Virus record (IMG/VR): IMGVR_UViG_3300022074_000015
Span: 22,371 to 86,370 of that record
Direction: 5' to 3' (one strand)
From: a virus
DNA: 64,000 bases
Under the pieces are notes generated by a model, which saw nothing but the letters and a program-made list of their open reading frames with translations, had not been told where the DNA came from and did no database searches. This document shows, one piece after another, positions 1 through 10,197 of this stretch. The translations under genes were made by a program, and so were the position numbers. How positions within the stretch are numbered: the first letter of the stretch is position 1; the number at the start of each line of letters is the position of its first letter.

Positions 1-2
1 AT

Positions 3-3000
3 AATTATTCTACAGACCACACTTATCCTAGAACAACTGACCCAATTTATGATACAGCAGTGCCTATCACTGTCGTTGATGGTGATACTTTTACTGTTGC
101 TACTGGTCGTTCTATTGGTGGTGCGATTTCATCTAACAATGAAATCATCTATAACTTTGCCGATAATGCTAAGGGTGGTTCAACATATTATGATCCGTCT
201 GTAGATGAAACAACATTAACACTTAAATACGATACTTCTCACTTAGATCCTTTAGATCAACTTCAAATCTTCATTGACATCCAAGAAGATAAGATTAATT
301 TTTCAGAAACCTTTACTGATCCTGTAAGTAAGTTAAGAGTTTCAAACCCACAAAACCTTATTGATACTGACTTTGAATATGGTCTACAACCAACTAAGTG
401 GGAAACGGTAGAACTAGTTAACAATATTCCGTCTTTCTTTGCTGACGCAAGTAATTATTCTATTTCCGATGTAACGTCAGTTACCTCAACTGCTAATAGT
501 GAAAACATCACTGTATCAACACTAGAGGATCATGGTCTGACTGTAGGATCTCCAATTGATGTTCAGGGTCTTACTTCAAGAACTGCTGAAGGAAAGTATC
601 TTGTTACAGCAATTATAAGTAACACGCAGTTTGTTTATAAAGCAAAAGCAGTTCAGGAATCCTCAAAAACAATCAACGGAACTTATACGGTTATAACTCC
701 TGGTGAATTCTATTCTGGTTCAGATATTAACATAAAACCAGAAACTGGTATTGAAACTGATGGTGTAACGCCATCTGCTCTAAAAATTAATACTGACTAC
801 CATCATGGATTTGAGCGTGGTTCGAGTTTGTATCTTACAAATACAGTTGGTTCAAGAAGATTAACTATTGAAGACACAACAACAGATACTGCTCCTGATG
901 GAAGACCTTATGTTGATTATGTAGACACTCTATCAACAACTTTGACAGTTGATTCCTCTTTGACTGAAACTAGACAAATGACAGGAACTTATGCGCATAA
1001 GTTTGTGTCTAGTGATGTTAACATTGCCAATAATACAATTTTTTGGAATAATCATAAGCTTCAAGCAGGTGATGTTCTCCTTTATTCTGCTCCCTCTTCA
1101 GGAACTGCTATTGGTGGTCTCAATAATTTTGATATCTATTATGTAAAGTCAACACCAACCACAAACACCGTCACTTTATGTGAAGTTAGCGGCGGCAACT
1201 ATACTGGTAATGCTACCATTAACTTCAATAGTGCTGGTGATACAACTTACGGCAGGCATGAATTAGTTCTAGGATACGAACTATATTATGCTAATAAGCA
1301 ATATAGAAGTTATTATATTAATTATCGGACCAGAGCTTATGGTTATGGATCTGGTTCTGGTCGTGACATGAATACACGCTCTACAGATTCTAGCGGAAAT
1401 AGTGGTTATTGGGGTCTTGGTGGTGAGAAACCAGAAAGATTCTTATTCGCATCTAAGAGTGGATATATTAGTTCTACTTACGTAAATGCATCATATTATG
1501 GAACAAGTAGAAATGGTAACTTCCAATTTGGAAGTCCCAATCTCGGATATAATTTCTTAGAAGACTTTGAACGATTTAACTCTACAAGTTCTTATGAGAG
1601 ATATTGTACTGGAAATGGCAGCTCTTACAATAGTAATTTTAGTTTCCAACAAAGATATTTCCAAGGATATTTTACTGGTAGCACATACTACTGGGGATCT
1701 TATGCAACTTCGTTCTCTCTTGGAACTACTTTCTATTTCCCACTAAAAACAGATCCTGAAGCAGATAGTCTATACATACCCAATCATGGAGTACAAACTG
1801 GTTCATCGGGAACATTGACAACCACGTCTGGTTCTAATATTGTTCGTAGAACTGATACAAGTAAAGCATATAATGTAACTCCAACAACTACTAGCTTTAC
1901 TGGAGGAACAACAACACTCACCAGAGTTTCAACTAACAGAATTAGATTGAATGATGCCTCAAGACTTCATACAGTTGCTGGTGAATATCAAATTGCCGCT
2001 AACGTTACCAATCCAACTAAGAATAGTTTCTACTTTGATTCTCATGAATTATTTAATAATCAAGAAGTAACTATTAGTAGTAGCACGGGTTCTGTCCCTA
2101 CATCGAGTAGTGGTCCTGTTGCTTTATCTGATAGTCTTTTACAACCAATTTATGATGCTGTCAAGACTGCCATGGATAGTATTAAAACTGTCATGGGATC
2201 TGATTCTGGAAGAATATTATTTAATGGAAGTTCTCATTATTATCCAATTAGAAGTAGCAGTAATTACTTTGATAATGCTTATCAGTATTTTATCTGGTAC
2301 ATGCAATATATGAGAGTTAATGGACCTGCTAGTGTTAGAAGCTCATACTTTGGAAGCACTAATTTTGCTACAGGAACCCCATGGGATCCATTTGCTTCAA
2401 CTTCACTCGCTGGAAAGGGTTATTATCATATATGTACACCGTATATAAGTAATTCATATACTCCATATCATATTAATATGTGGCAGATTCCTAATCCACA
2501 GGATGAAGGTGCTACCACAACTCAGATGTATGTTGATAGTAGATTTGCTTACCACTATGCTAGAAATGGTCAACCAGGATATGAGAATAATAATTATAGT
2601 AACTGGATAAACCTCTCTGATGGTTGGCAATATACTTATGAAACAAACTATTTTTCCCCTACTAGTTCTTATCATGGATATCTGCACATGTATATCATCC
2701 TGAGCAATACAGGATGGGATGGGCATCAAGCTTCATGGTCAACTAATCTTTATTATCCAAGCAGTCGTTACTTATATGCTTATACTACTGGATATGGCGG
2801 AACAAGATATGCCATTGAAGTTATACTTCCTATTAAAGGTTCGGCAAGTAGCAGTGGGTATGGTGTTAATGGATCGGTTATAAACAATGCTACTGTGGCA
2901 TCTACCATAGTAAATCAAATCAAGAATGACTTAACAAATCCAGCTCTGGCTCCTAATTCAATCGTCCGTGTTAATCCAATTAACAATAATAGATTTTCTA

Positions 3001-5981
3001 TTAAGACTCCTGGTGAAGTTGAATATGATTTAACTAGCTCTGGAACGGCACCAATCGCATTCCAAACTGGTGAAATTACTGGTGGTTTAGATGGGTACTT
3101 TACAATTGATGCTAAAGATGCCACTTCATTAACTCATTTTTCCTCTTCTGAGATTCCCAAGAGAACTCTAGATCTCACTGATACAAACATAGTTGATATT
3201 GGTGGTATCGTCTACATTAATAAAGGAAACTTCAAAATGAAGAATCAGCAGAAGTTTGAATACACTGCTTCTTCTGGTACAATCCCTGGACTAACATCTG
3301 GTCAAACATACTATACTGTTTCTAACGGTCCAGATCACTTTAGAGTTGCGGCATCTGCTGCAGATGCTGAATCTGGATCTGTCATTTCAATTGGAACGAC
3401 CACATCTGGTAGCTTTACTTTTACTGTTCCATCTATCTCTGGTATTTCTTCTGCGACTGGAACTATTGGCATCACATCAGATTCAAAAACTATTACCGGA
3501 ACTAATACACTCTTTAAGAGATTCTTTAGAACAGGTGACAATTTTAGAATAAAAGATGAGCAAACACCTCCAGCATATAGAGATTTTGAAATTGCTTCGG
3601 TTATTGATGACACTGAACTAACAATTACCGAGACACCTGGTATTGAAGTTATTGATGGAAATTACTACGTAGAGACGAAAATTAACACAAGACCTGACGG
3701 TACATTTATTCATAGACCATTTGATGGTGGTGTAGAGATTACTGCTGGTACTTCACCTAACAGTTCTATTGTTAGACAGACTCGTAAGTATTTCCGTTAT
3801 CAGTCTGGTAAAGGTATTCAGTGTTCTGTTGCTATTAACTTTAATCCATCACGTATTATCAATAACATTGTTGGAACTGGTAATACTGAATTAAGTGTTA
3901 AAACTTTTATTGTTAATGTTAATAACAATGAGTTAACTTCATATAATATTTCAGGTAATGATAGAGATGGTAGAATCCTTGGAGAAAACAGTGATATTTC
4001 AATCACTAAAGGTGATACTCTTAATTTGATTGTTAATGCTCCATCTCATCCTCTTTGGATTAAAACAGATCAATCTGTAGGAATGGGAAATAGCGTTACT
4101 ACAGGCATAACAAATAATGGAGCTGATCTTTCTACCATAGTATGGGATACAAGCAGTGTTACACCTGGAACATATTATTATAATTGTCAGAATCATGAGA
4201 CAATGAGAGGATCTATTCTTGTTGAGACTGCGGGTATTACAACTTCCATTGCTAAAGCAACCACTTCATATCCTCATGGTTTAACGAGAAGGAATAGTGT
4301 TACTATTAGAGGTTCTAGTGATGCTGCTTATAATGGCACACATCAAGTTCGAGCATCTGATGATTTCACTTTTGAATATTTCGTAGATGGAGAGAATGAT
4401 TCTGTCCCTAATGGTGTTATAGAATATAATATTGATGCTTGGAGTAATAGTGCTGTTCGCACAGGTCTATTTGACTATCAGAATGGAATGTTCTTTGAGT
4501 TTGATGGAACTACTTTATATGCTGTTAGAAGATCCTCGGTGCAGCAGTTAAGTGGTACTGTTTCTGTTCAACCTAATAGTAATATTGTTACTGGTGCGGA
4601 TACTAATTTATCGGGTCAATTATCAATAGGTGATTTTGTAGTAATCAGAGGATCTAGTTATAGAGTAACAAATGTTCCAGACAAGACTACGATTCACATT
4701 CAACCTGCTTATAAAGGTGTAGCATCTTCTGGTGTTATTGTCACTAAGACTATTGATGTAAGAGTTCCACAAAATAATTGGAACATCGATAAGGCGGACG
4801 GATCGGGACCTTCTGGATTTGTCTTGGATATAACTAAGATTCAGATGGCATATATTGACTACTCTTGGTATGGTGCTGGTAAGATTCGCTTCGGATTTAA
4901 GGATGCTAAAGGTCATGTCAAGTACATGCATGAGTTCCTTCATAATAATGTTCTTGAAGAAGCATACATGAGATCTGGTAATATGCCAGGTCGATATGAA
5001 ATTGAAAATACATCTGACGTTCTTCCATCGTTTGTGCCATCATTGTTCCACTGGGGAACTTCTGTTATCATGGACGGTAAGTTTGATGATGACAAAGCAT
5101 ATCTGTTCAGTGCTTCATCAAATTCACTTTCGTTTACAAACGGTGACTCCAACTCAGTAAACGCAAGCAGTGGTTCTTCATTGATAAGAAATTATGATTA
5201 TGGTTTGAGACAATATAAGTGGTATACTAGAATTCCATTCGCAAGTGCTAACGCTAATAAGTTCTCTTCAGGAACTCCACTTTATACTGATGATGGTGGA
5301 TTGAATGGTGAACTGGTTGATTATCTGAGTTATTCTGGTAATACAGTTTATGTTCATATCTTTGTTGGAACCTCCAGATATTATTATCAAACACCAGCTT
5401 CCTATCCAACAGTTTCTAGTGCGGAAGAGGTATTCATTGGTGCTCCATCATCTGGTGGAGATTTGGTAAATCTTCAGGAAGAAGTCCCTCTTATCTCTAT
5501 CCGTCTAGCACCTTCCGTTGATAATAACCTAACAGGTTCTCTTGGACAAAGAGAAATCATTAACCGAATGCAGTTACAGTTGAAGCAGTTGGGTATTACT
5601 TTATCTCATGACTGTACGGTTGATCTGATTCTTAATGGTGCTATCAGTAATAGAAATTTTGTTAACGCAACTACACCATCTCTTTCAGAACTCGTTACAC
5701 ACGTTACTGGGGATAAAGTTATTGGAGGCACAAAGATCTTTTCCTTAAGAGCATCTGGTGGTTCTGAGAACGCGGCAGGTAAGAGATTATCTGCTACTAA
5801 TGACTTTGACATCTCACAGATCACTGACTTAGGTAATTCAATTCTTGGTGGTGATGGAACATTCCCCAATGGTCCTGACTTATTAACGATTGCGATTCGC
5901 CCTATTGACACTGCTGAAATTAACGCTACTTCTCCTCTGGCAGTCTCTGCCAGGGTTACTTGGACCGAATCTCAGGCATAA
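3..5981 (+). CDS. Very large virion structural protein, 5' end outside window, with cupredoxin-like segment
   Basis: The frame is open from the window edge, so the true start lies upstream; the GTG at 60 is only an internal codon. About 1990 residues are visible (numbering below from that GTG). Repeated small beta modules of the form H-G-L-x2-G-x2-V occur near residues 160 and 1400 and resemble the E1-FCCH-like modules of phage fibres. Tyr/Asn/Gly-rich stretches lie at about 420-570 and 740-950. A cupredoxin-like copper site is seen as SHPLW (His1330) and C1376-x2-H1379-x2-M1382. A C-terminal segment with DYSWYGAGKIRFGF is, as I recall, conserved in cyanophage virion proteins. The stop overlaps a late promoter for the next gene. 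It is probably a baseplate-attached or fibre protein; the exact role is unknown. Confidence 0.75.
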   Translation, partial: NYSTDHTYPRTTDPIYDTAVPITVVDGDTFTVATGRSIGGAISSNNEIIYNFADNAKGGSTYYDPSVDETTLTLKYDTSHLDPLDQLQIFIDIQEDKINFSETFTDPVSKLRVSNPQNLIDTDFEYGLQPTKWETVELVNNIPSFFADASNYSISDVTSVTSTANSENITVSTLEDHGLTVGSPIDVQGLTSRTAEGKYLVTAIISNTQFVYKAKAVQESSKTINGTYTVITPGEFYSGSDINIKPETGIETDGVTPSALKINTDYHHGFERGSSLYLTNTVGSRRLTIEDTTTDTAPDGRPYVDYVDTLSTTLTVDSSLTETRQMTGTYAHKFVSSDVNIANNTIFWNNHKLQAGDVLLYSAPSSGTAIGGLNNFDIYYVKSTPTTNTVTLCEVSGGNYTGNATINFNSAGDTTYGRHELVLGYELYYANKQYRSYYINYRTRAYGYGSGSGRDMNTRSTDSSGNSGYWGLGGEKPERFLFASKSGYISSTYVNASYYGTSRNGNFQFGSPNLGYNFLEDFERFNSTSSYERYCTGNGSSYNSNFSFQQRYFQGYFTGSTYYWGSYATSFSLGTTFYFPLKTDPEADSLYIPNHGVQTGSSGTLTTTSGSNIVRRTDTSKAYNVTPTTTSFTGGTTTLTRVSTNRIRLNDASRLHTVAGEYQIAANVTNPTKNSFYFDSHELFNNQEVTISSSTGSVPTSSSGPVALSDSLLQPIYDAVKTAMDSIKTVMGSDSGRILFNGSSHYYPIRSSSNYFDNAYQYFIWYMQYMRVNGPASVRSSYFGSTNFATGTPWDPFASTSLAGKGYYHICTPYISNSYTPYHINMWQIPNPQDEGATTTQMYVDSRFAYHYARNGQPGYENNNYSNWINLSDGWQYTYETNYFSPTSSYHGYLHMYIILSNTGWDGHQASWSTNLYYPSSRYLYAYTTGYGGTRYAIEVILPIKGSASSSGYGVNGSVINNATVASTIVNQIKNDLTNPALAPNSIVRVNPINNNRFSIKTPGEVEYDLTSSGTAPIAFQTGEITGGLDGYFTIDAKDATSLTHFSSSEIPKRTLDLTDTNIVDIGGIVYINKGNFKMKNQQKFEYTASSGTIPGLTSGQTYYTVSNGPDHFRVAASAADAESGSVISIGTTTSGSFTFTVPSISGISSATGTIGITSDSKTITGTNTLFKRFFRTGDNFRIKDEQTPPAYRDFEIASVIDDTELTITETPGIEVIDGNYYVETKINTRPDGTFIHRPFDGGVEITAGTSPNSSIVRQTRKYFRYQSGKGIQCSVAINFNPSRIINNIVGTGNTELSVKTFIVNVNNNELTSYNISGNDRDGRILGENSDISITKGDTLNLIVNAPSHPLWIKTDQSVGMGNSVTTGITNNGADLSTIVWDTSSVTPGTYYYNCQNHETMRGSILVETAGITTSIAKATTSYPHGLTRRNSVTIRGSSDAAYNGTHQVRASDDFTFEYFVDGENDSVPNGVIEYNIDAWSNSAVRTGLFDYQNGMFFEFDGTTLYAVRRSSVQQLSGTVSVQPNSNIVTGADTNLSGQLSIGDFVVIRGSSYRVTNVPDKTTIHIQPAYKGVASSGVIVTKTIDVRVPQNNWNIDKADGSGPSGFVLDITKIQMAYIDYSWYGAGKIRFGFKDAKGHVKYMHEFLHNNVLEEAYMRSGNMPGRYEIENTSDVLPSFVPSLFHWGTSVIMDGKFDDDKAYLFSASSNSLSFTNGDSNSVNASSGSSLIRNYDYGLRQYKWYTRIPFASANANKFSSGTPLYTDDGGLNGELVDYLSYSGNTVYVHIFVGTSRYYYQTPASYPTVSSAEEVFIGAPSSGGDLVNLQEEVPLISIRLAPSVDNNLTGSLGQREIINRMQLQLKQLGITLSHDCTVDLILNGAISNRNFVNATTPSLSELVTHVTGDKVIGGTKIFSLRASGGSENAAGKRLSATNDFDISQITDLGNSILGGDGTFPNGPDLLTIAIRPIDTAEINATSPLAVSARVTWTESQA

Positions 5982-5984
5982 ATA
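5977..5984 (+). promoter_or_regulatory. T4-type late promoter CATAAATA
   Basis: CATAAATA matches the T4 late consensus TATAAATA in seven of eight positions. It overlaps the stop codon of the preceding gene and lies 20 nt before the ATG at 6005, so it would be read by the phage gp55-type sigma factor. Confidence 0.6.
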
Positions 5985-6004
5985 AGTAAAAACGTGATAA
6001 AATA

Positions 6005-6754
6005 ATGTCAAAAGTAAGGGCAGACAATTTTACCGACAGATCTGGAGGTGGAGCACCAAATTTTCCTTTTGGACTGCAAACTGTTGGCATTTTAACAGCC
6101 ACTGGGTTTAGTGGAAACTTAATTGGTGATGCTGGGGGACTAACTGGCACTCCAAACATTTTTGTTGGATCAATTAATGCCACTGATGGAACCTTCAGTA
6201 ATAATGTTTCAATTGGCGGCACTTTAACTTATGAAGATGTAACTAATATAGATTCTGTTGGTATTGTAACCGCAAGACATGGAGCAGTATTGGGTGTAAC
6301 TGCGGATCCTACTAAAAGAAATAAGTTAAGAGAAACTTATTTTGATAGTAGTGGTTCCCATGGATCGTTTTTGAAGCAGTCAACTTACTTAACTACAAGT
6401 GCTGCCTCTGGTAATGTAATTCTTAATTTAGAAGATGGAAATGTTTTTTATTATGGTTCAACCAGTAATGCTAACAGTGCATTCTCTATTAACTTTAGAT
6501 ATGATGGCACTACCGCACTATCAACTCAAACAAACACTGGTGATGTAGTTACTGTCACCATATTCTGGTGCTCAACTGGAACGTCATCTTACATTAATGC
6601 TGTAGATATTGATGGTGTAACGCAAACTGTGAATTGGGTTGGTGGTTCTGCTCCGTCCGATGGTTCAGGTAGTAATAAATTTGATATTTACACTTTCACA
6701 ATTTTTGATACGGGAAGTGGTTATTCTGTCTTTGGCAATCAAACAAAATGTTGA
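6005..6754 (+). CDS. Small fibre protein with LTYEDVTNIDSVGIVTAR module
   Basis: 249 residues. The N-terminus MSKVRADNF is nearly shared with the gene at 7953, and a mid-protein module LTYEDVTNIDSVGIVTAR recurs in the genes at 8399, 11957 and 26587. The C-terminal part (NWVGGSAPSDG) matches the C-terminal part of the 8399 product (NWIGGSAPSDG). It is followed 3 nt later by a glycine-rich gene, making a two-gene cassette that is repeated twice more downstream. The protein is most likely a trimeric fibre segment; no enzymatic motif is visible. It has its own late promoter, at 5977. The family is assigned from repeated low-complexity fibre modules, so the precise position in the virion cannot be given. 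Confidence 0.7.
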   Translation: MSKVRADNFTDRSGGGAPNFPFGLQTVGILTATGFSGNLIGDAGGLTGTPNIFVGSINATDGTFSNNVSIGGTLTYEDVTNIDSVGIVTARHGAVLGVTADPTKRNKLRETYFDSSGSHGSFLKQSTYLTTSAASGNVILNLEDGNVFYYGSTSNANSAFSINFRYDGTTALSTQTNTGDVVTVTIFWCSTGTSSYINAVDIDGVTQTVNWVGGSAPSDGSGSNKFDIYTFTIFDTGSGYSVFGNQTKC

Positions 6755-6757
6755 TTT

Positions 6758-7921
6758 ATGATATATCCTAATTACGTAAAGCAAAGTCCTGTTCTTGGTT
6801 TAACAAGTGGTGCTGGTAGTGGTGGAGGTCTAAGTTATTTTACACATTCTGGTGGTGGTGGTGATTCTCTTTATGACTTTAGTTCTTTCTCATTTACAAC
6901 ATCTGGTTTAACTGGAAGAACTGGACCTAACTTGAGCCAATTAAGAACTGCATATGATACTTCAACTTATAGTTGGTTAACTGATACTTCGTTTTTTGAT
7001 GTAGATAGTAGTGCTCAAGGAGTGCAAATGTGGACTGTGCCTGTAGATGGTACTTATAGAATTCAAGTTGCCGGTGCTTCTGGTGGATATAGTTATGATA
7101 CCACAAAACAGAATAGGGTTGGAAAAGGAGCTATTGTAAGAGGTGATTTTTTACTCACTCAAGGGACAATTTTAAGAATAGTTGTTGGTCAAAAAGGTCG
7201 TCCAGTCTCAACATCAAATCCCGATGGACCTCTCACTGGAGAGTCATATAACTCTGGTGGTGGAGGTGGTTCTTTTGTATTTTTCACACTTTCAGATACT
7301 GAACCCTTAATAGTTGCTGGTGGAGGTGGAGGTGGATCATATGATGGATCAGATAGTTATGCTCCTCATGCTTCAATAGACCTAACAGGAAATCCAGGCA
7401 CTGGTGTAAATAATGATGGTTTTAGCTTGTATAGTGGTCTACTTAGTGGTCAGAATTTAGGATATGGTGGCATCAATAACATCTCAAATAACCATAAAGC
7501 AGGTGGTGGTGCTGGATGGAAAGGAAATGGTTTAGGAGGTCATACTAATTGTACCGTGCAATCTCCTTATCATGTTCAAGGAGGATGGTCTAAATCAAAA
7601 TCTACAGATTCCAGTGGTTCGACAACTAATGGTGGAGCATTTGTAGGAGGATGGGGAGGAAATAATCAAGCAGGTGGTGGTTCTCAGCAAGGTGGATTTG
7701 GTGGTGGGGGTGGAGGAACTGGTAGATGTGGTAGTTGTCAGGCAGGTGGAGGAGGTGGATATACTGGCGGTGGAATGGCGTCCAGTAGTAATAGTTCACC
7801 TACCAAGGAGGCGTTAGCTGGTGGTGGAAATTATATTATTTCTTCAGCATCTAATAGAACACATATCGGACTTTCATCCGCAGGTGCTGATGGTTACGTC
7901 AATATAACTAAGTTATCCTAA
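6758..7921 (+). CDS. Glycine-rich adhesin-like protein (ALK-type Gly-rich fold), paralogue of the 10770 gene
   Basis: 387 residues. It has the pattern of the Gly_rich family: VPVDGTYRIQVAGASGG, then a GQKGRPVSTSNPDGPLTG segment, GGGGGSFVFFTLSDTEPL and several (G)5-6 runs, with a CGSCQAGGGGGY motif near residue 325. The gene at 10770 encodes a close paralogue with long stretches of near-identical DNA, pointing to a recent duplication. The N-terminus MIYPNYVKQSPVLGL resembles that of the 8987 product, which would fit a shared attachment sequence. The role is inferred: a distal fibre adhesin in which poly-glycine helices present variable loops to the host surface. Confidence 0.7.
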   Translation: MIYPNYVKQSPVLGLTSGAGSGGGLSYFTHSGGGGDSLYDFSSFSFTTSGLTGRTGPNLSQLRTAYDTSTYSWLTDTSFFDVDSSAQGVQMWTVPVDGTYRIQVAGASGGYSYDTTKQNRVGKGAIVRGDFLLTQGTILRIVVGQKGRPVSTSNPDGPLTGESYNSGGGGGSFVFFTLSDTEPLIVAGGGGGGSYDGSDSYAPHASIDLTGNPGTGVNNDGFSLYSGLLSGQNLGYGGINNISNNHKAGGGAGWKGNGLGGHTNCTVQSPYHVQGGWSKSKSTDSSGSTTNGGAFVGGWGGNNQAGGGSQQGGFGGGGGGTGRCGSCQAGGGGGYTGGGMASSSNSSPTKEALAGGGNYIISSASNRTHIGLSSAGADGYVNITKLS

Positions 7922-7927
7922 TCCCCT

Positions 7928-7935
7928 GATAAATA
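7928..7935 (+). promoter_or_regulatory. T4-type late promoter GATAAATA
   Basis: GATAAATA, seven of eight matches to TATAAATA, 17 nt before the ATG at 7953. Confidence 0.55.
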
Positions 7936-7952
7936 ATTAAAAAAGTAATACA

Positions 7953-8363
7953 ATGTCTAAGGTTAGGGCAGAACAATTTACTAATAAAGCAGGTAACAAT
8001 GGTCCAAACTTTCCGTTTGGTCTAAGTGGTATTGGTATTCATTCTGCTGGAACCACAGTTCATACTGGTATTATTACAGCATTAAATTTTGTTGGTGCCG
8101 GTAACACTTTTTCTGTAACTGGTAGTAGAGTAGATATTAGTATTGCTGGTGGAGGAGGGGGTTTAGGTGAAAGTGCTGTTTCTGGAACTGATGACTTAAT
8201 TGTATCTGTAAGCAACCAGGCAGAAATAACTTCAAATGTAGTTTTAGAATCAACTGAAGATGACACCTTTATGACAAAAAGAAGAGCATTAGTTATTTCT
8301 TCAGGTGGTAGTATTGATGTTGGTAGTGGTGAAGTTATGATTATCAACCCATTTGATATCTAA
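7953..8363 (+). CDS. Small fibre protein
   Basis: 136 residues. The N-terminus MSKVRAEQFTNKAG is homologous to the start of the 6005 product, which suggests a common docking or trimerisation sequence. The central part (GIITALNFVGAGNTFSVTGS, then a short Gly run) is the GIxTAxxFVGxG module seen in most fibre genes of this window. The C-terminus, ending MIINPFDI, matches nothing I recognise. It stands alone between two late promoters. It is probably a short fibre or fibre-tip subunit; no catalytic residues are seen. Confidence 0.6.
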   Translation: MSKVRAEQFTNKAGNNGPNFPFGLSGIGIHSAGTTVHTGIITALNFVGAGNTFSVTGSRVDISIAGGGGGLGESAVSGTDDLIVSVSNQAEITSNVVLESTEDDTFMTKRRALVISSGGSIDVGSGEVMIINPFDI

Positions 8364-8366
8364 ACA

Positions 8367-8374
8367 TATAAATA
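8367..8374 (+). promoter_or_regulatory. Perfect T4-type late promoter TATAAATA
   Basis: Exact TATAAATA between two structural genes, 24 nt before the ATG at 8399. Confidence 0.65.
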
Positions 8375-8398
8375 CAAATAAATTGATCCAAGTAAGTA

Positions 8399-8974
8399 AT
8401 GTCCATACTTAGAGTAGATAGTATTCGTGATAGAGCAGGAACTGGTGCTCCAGATTTTCCTAATGGTCTTACAGTCACTGGTAATGTTGATATTGGTGGT
8501 GTTCTTACTTATGAAGATGTAACTAATATAGATTCTGTCGGTATTGTTACTGCAAGGGGTGGATTAGTCACCCAAAAAATGTTGAAAGAAGAAGTTAATG
8601 TAACTGCTGGTAAGTTAAGTGATAATACAAACATCTATCTTGAGAATGGATGCGTTCATATTTTCACATCGGCGGAATCAACAACATCTACTCCAGCCAT
8701 TAAATATAATGGATCTACAGATCTTAAAGATAAGATGTCTGTGGGTGAATCAGTGGTAGTAACTCTTATCACTACAGCAAATGCATCAGCGTATTCGGCA
8801 AATATTACTATTGATGGTGATGCAGTAACAGAGAATTGGATAGGTGGTAGTGCTCCAAGTGATGGAGGAGGTTCTGGTGTAGATATTCATTCATTTACAA
8901 TCATTAAAGTTGCATCATCTGGTACAACTGATCAACAATTAACCGTCATTGCAAATCACAGCAAGACTTCTTGA
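8399..8974 (+). CDS. Small fibre protein, first gene of the second fibre/partner cassette
   Basis: 191 residues. The LTYEDVTNIDSVGIVTARGG module sits at about residues 39-58, almost identical in DNA to positions 6227-6277. The C-terminal domain, with NWIGGSAPSDGGG and a following beta-strand segment, is homologous to that of the 6005 product. The gene is followed 12 nt later by the 8987 gene. The repetition of the same small-fibre/partner arrangement three times (6005/6758, 8399/8987, 10198/10770) indicates duplication of a cassette followed by divergence. It is probably a fibre shaft segment. Confidence 0.65.
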   Translation: MSILRVDSIRDRAGTGAPDFPNGLTVTGNVDIGGVLTYEDVTNIDSVGIVTARGGLVTQKMLKEEVNVTAGKLSDNTNIYLENGCVHIFTSAESTTSTPAIKYNGSTDLKDKMSVGESVVVTLITTANASAYSANITIDGDAVTENWIGGSAPSDGGGSGVDIHSFTIIKVASSGTTDQQLTVIANHSKTS

Positions 8975-8986
8975 GGAAGAGTACAG

Positions 8987-10168
8987 ATGTCTTTTTTAAT
9001 ATATCCAACTATCAAAGAATCTCCTTTTCTTTCCATGCTTGGAATGGGTGGAGGAGGAACGGGCACTGCTCTAGGTGGTGGTGCTCTTAATATGAAAGAA
9101 GATTATAATACCAACACGTATTATGTAATAATTCCATATTATTCATCAGCCGCTCCTGGTAGCAAGAATAGAATGGCATTATTTAATCCTACCACAGGAA
9201 AATATGCTGCTGATTTTGAAACTTCTACTAGTTCTGGAAAAATATACAGATTTACGGATACTATTGTAGTAACATCAAATGGTTCTAATTGGTTTAAAAC
9301 TTATAGTTACAGTAATAATTGGGCTGAATCATCTAGCAACTTTTATAGTGGTTACATTGGCGATGAAGTTAAGATCTCTTCTAATACGTTATTCACAGTT
9401 AGTTGGGCATCAAGTGGAAGCTCAACTGCTAATATCAGAGTTTTTTCGGTTGGTCCAAGTGGTCTGACTAATACACATGTTTATTCTCAGAGTAACATAG
9501 GCACTCGTAATAGCGTTTATGGTATGATTAATAATCCAGTAATTGGTGCTCAGGCAAATGTTACTGCTTCAACTGGAATACTCAGTTCTTTATCCAGGAT
9601 ACATGGGAAAGCGCCGCATGATAATAGTTCCAACGCATATGAAAGGAGGTTCGTACTTTCAATTAGTAATACTAGCACTGGTCAGCATTCTGTTTCAGGA
9701 CAGACGTCTAATTCTGGCAATTATTCTCGACCGATTGCTGGTACTGGGTGGGATGGATATTGTTATACATCGGGAATGGATGGTGCAAGAACCTACATTA
9801 CGAATGGAGGCAGTGCTAGCGGGTGGTCTGGGACACAGGTCACACCACCAAGTGATGGATTCCATGGTGTTGGCACTTTAGGAACTAGTGGCAGATTTCT
9901 AACTATCGCGTCATCTGGTGGTACTAGGTATTTTTCTTTTTTGTCATCTGGTGGTAGTTTAAGTTACCAATATACTATTGGTACAAATACTGGCGCAACA
10001 GTTCAGCAATATCCTAATGGCGCAGCAACTTGTGATTATGATGGTTCAGCGGGAAATATTAGGGTTAGAATATTAAATGGAAATTCGTGGTCAACAATGT
10101 ATGCTGCTACCGAATATCCACCGGATCATATGTTTAATTATAATTATAGAAAGATTATAACCTATTAG
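8987..10168 (+). CDS. Putative fibre-tip protein with Ser/Gly/Asn-rich beta repeats
   Basis: 393 residues. The start MSFLIYPTIKESPFLSMLGMGGGG parallels the start of the 6758 product, so both may dock the same way. The rest is rich in Ser, Gly, Asn and Tyr and appears as short beta-strand repeats, with a propeller-like look, ending NYRKIITY. Unlike the other two cassette partners (6758 and 10770) it lacks the long poly-Gly runs, so the C-terminal domain seems to have been replaced by an unrelated one. Its place after a small fibre gene supports a receptor-binding role. No catalytic motif is recognised. Confidence 0.55.
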   Translation: MSFLIYPTIKESPFLSMLGMGGGGTGTALGGGALNMKEDYNTNTYYVIIPYYSSAAPGSKNRMALFNPTTGKYAADFETSTSSGKIYRFTDTIVVTSNGSNWFKTYSYSNNWAESSSNFYSGYIGDEVKISSNTLFTVSWASSGSSTANIRVFSVGPSGLTNTHVYSQSNIGTRNSVYGMINNPVIGAQANVTASTGILSSLSRIHGKAPHDNSSNAYERRFVLSISNTSTGQHSVSGQTSNSGNYSRPIAGTGWDGYCYTSGMDGARTYITNGGSASGWSGTQVTPPSDGFHGVGTLGTSGRFLTIASSGGTRYFSFLSSGGSLSYQYTIGTNTGATVQQYPNGAATCDYDGSAGNIRVRILNGNSWSTMYAATEYPPDHMFNYNYRKIITY

Positions 10169-10176
10169 ATCTTATT

Positions 10177-10184
10177 AATAAATA
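10177..10184 (+). promoter_or_regulatory. T4-type late promoter AATAAATA
   Basis: AATAAATA, seven of eight matches to TATAAATA, 13 nt before the ATG at 10198. Confidence 0.5.
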
Positions 10185-10197
10185 ACTAAAAATTCCA

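Noticed and set aside
60-60. GTG at 60 as true start of the first gene
   Set aside because: The frame is open to the left edge of the window and there is no ribosome site or promoter, so the gene begins outside.
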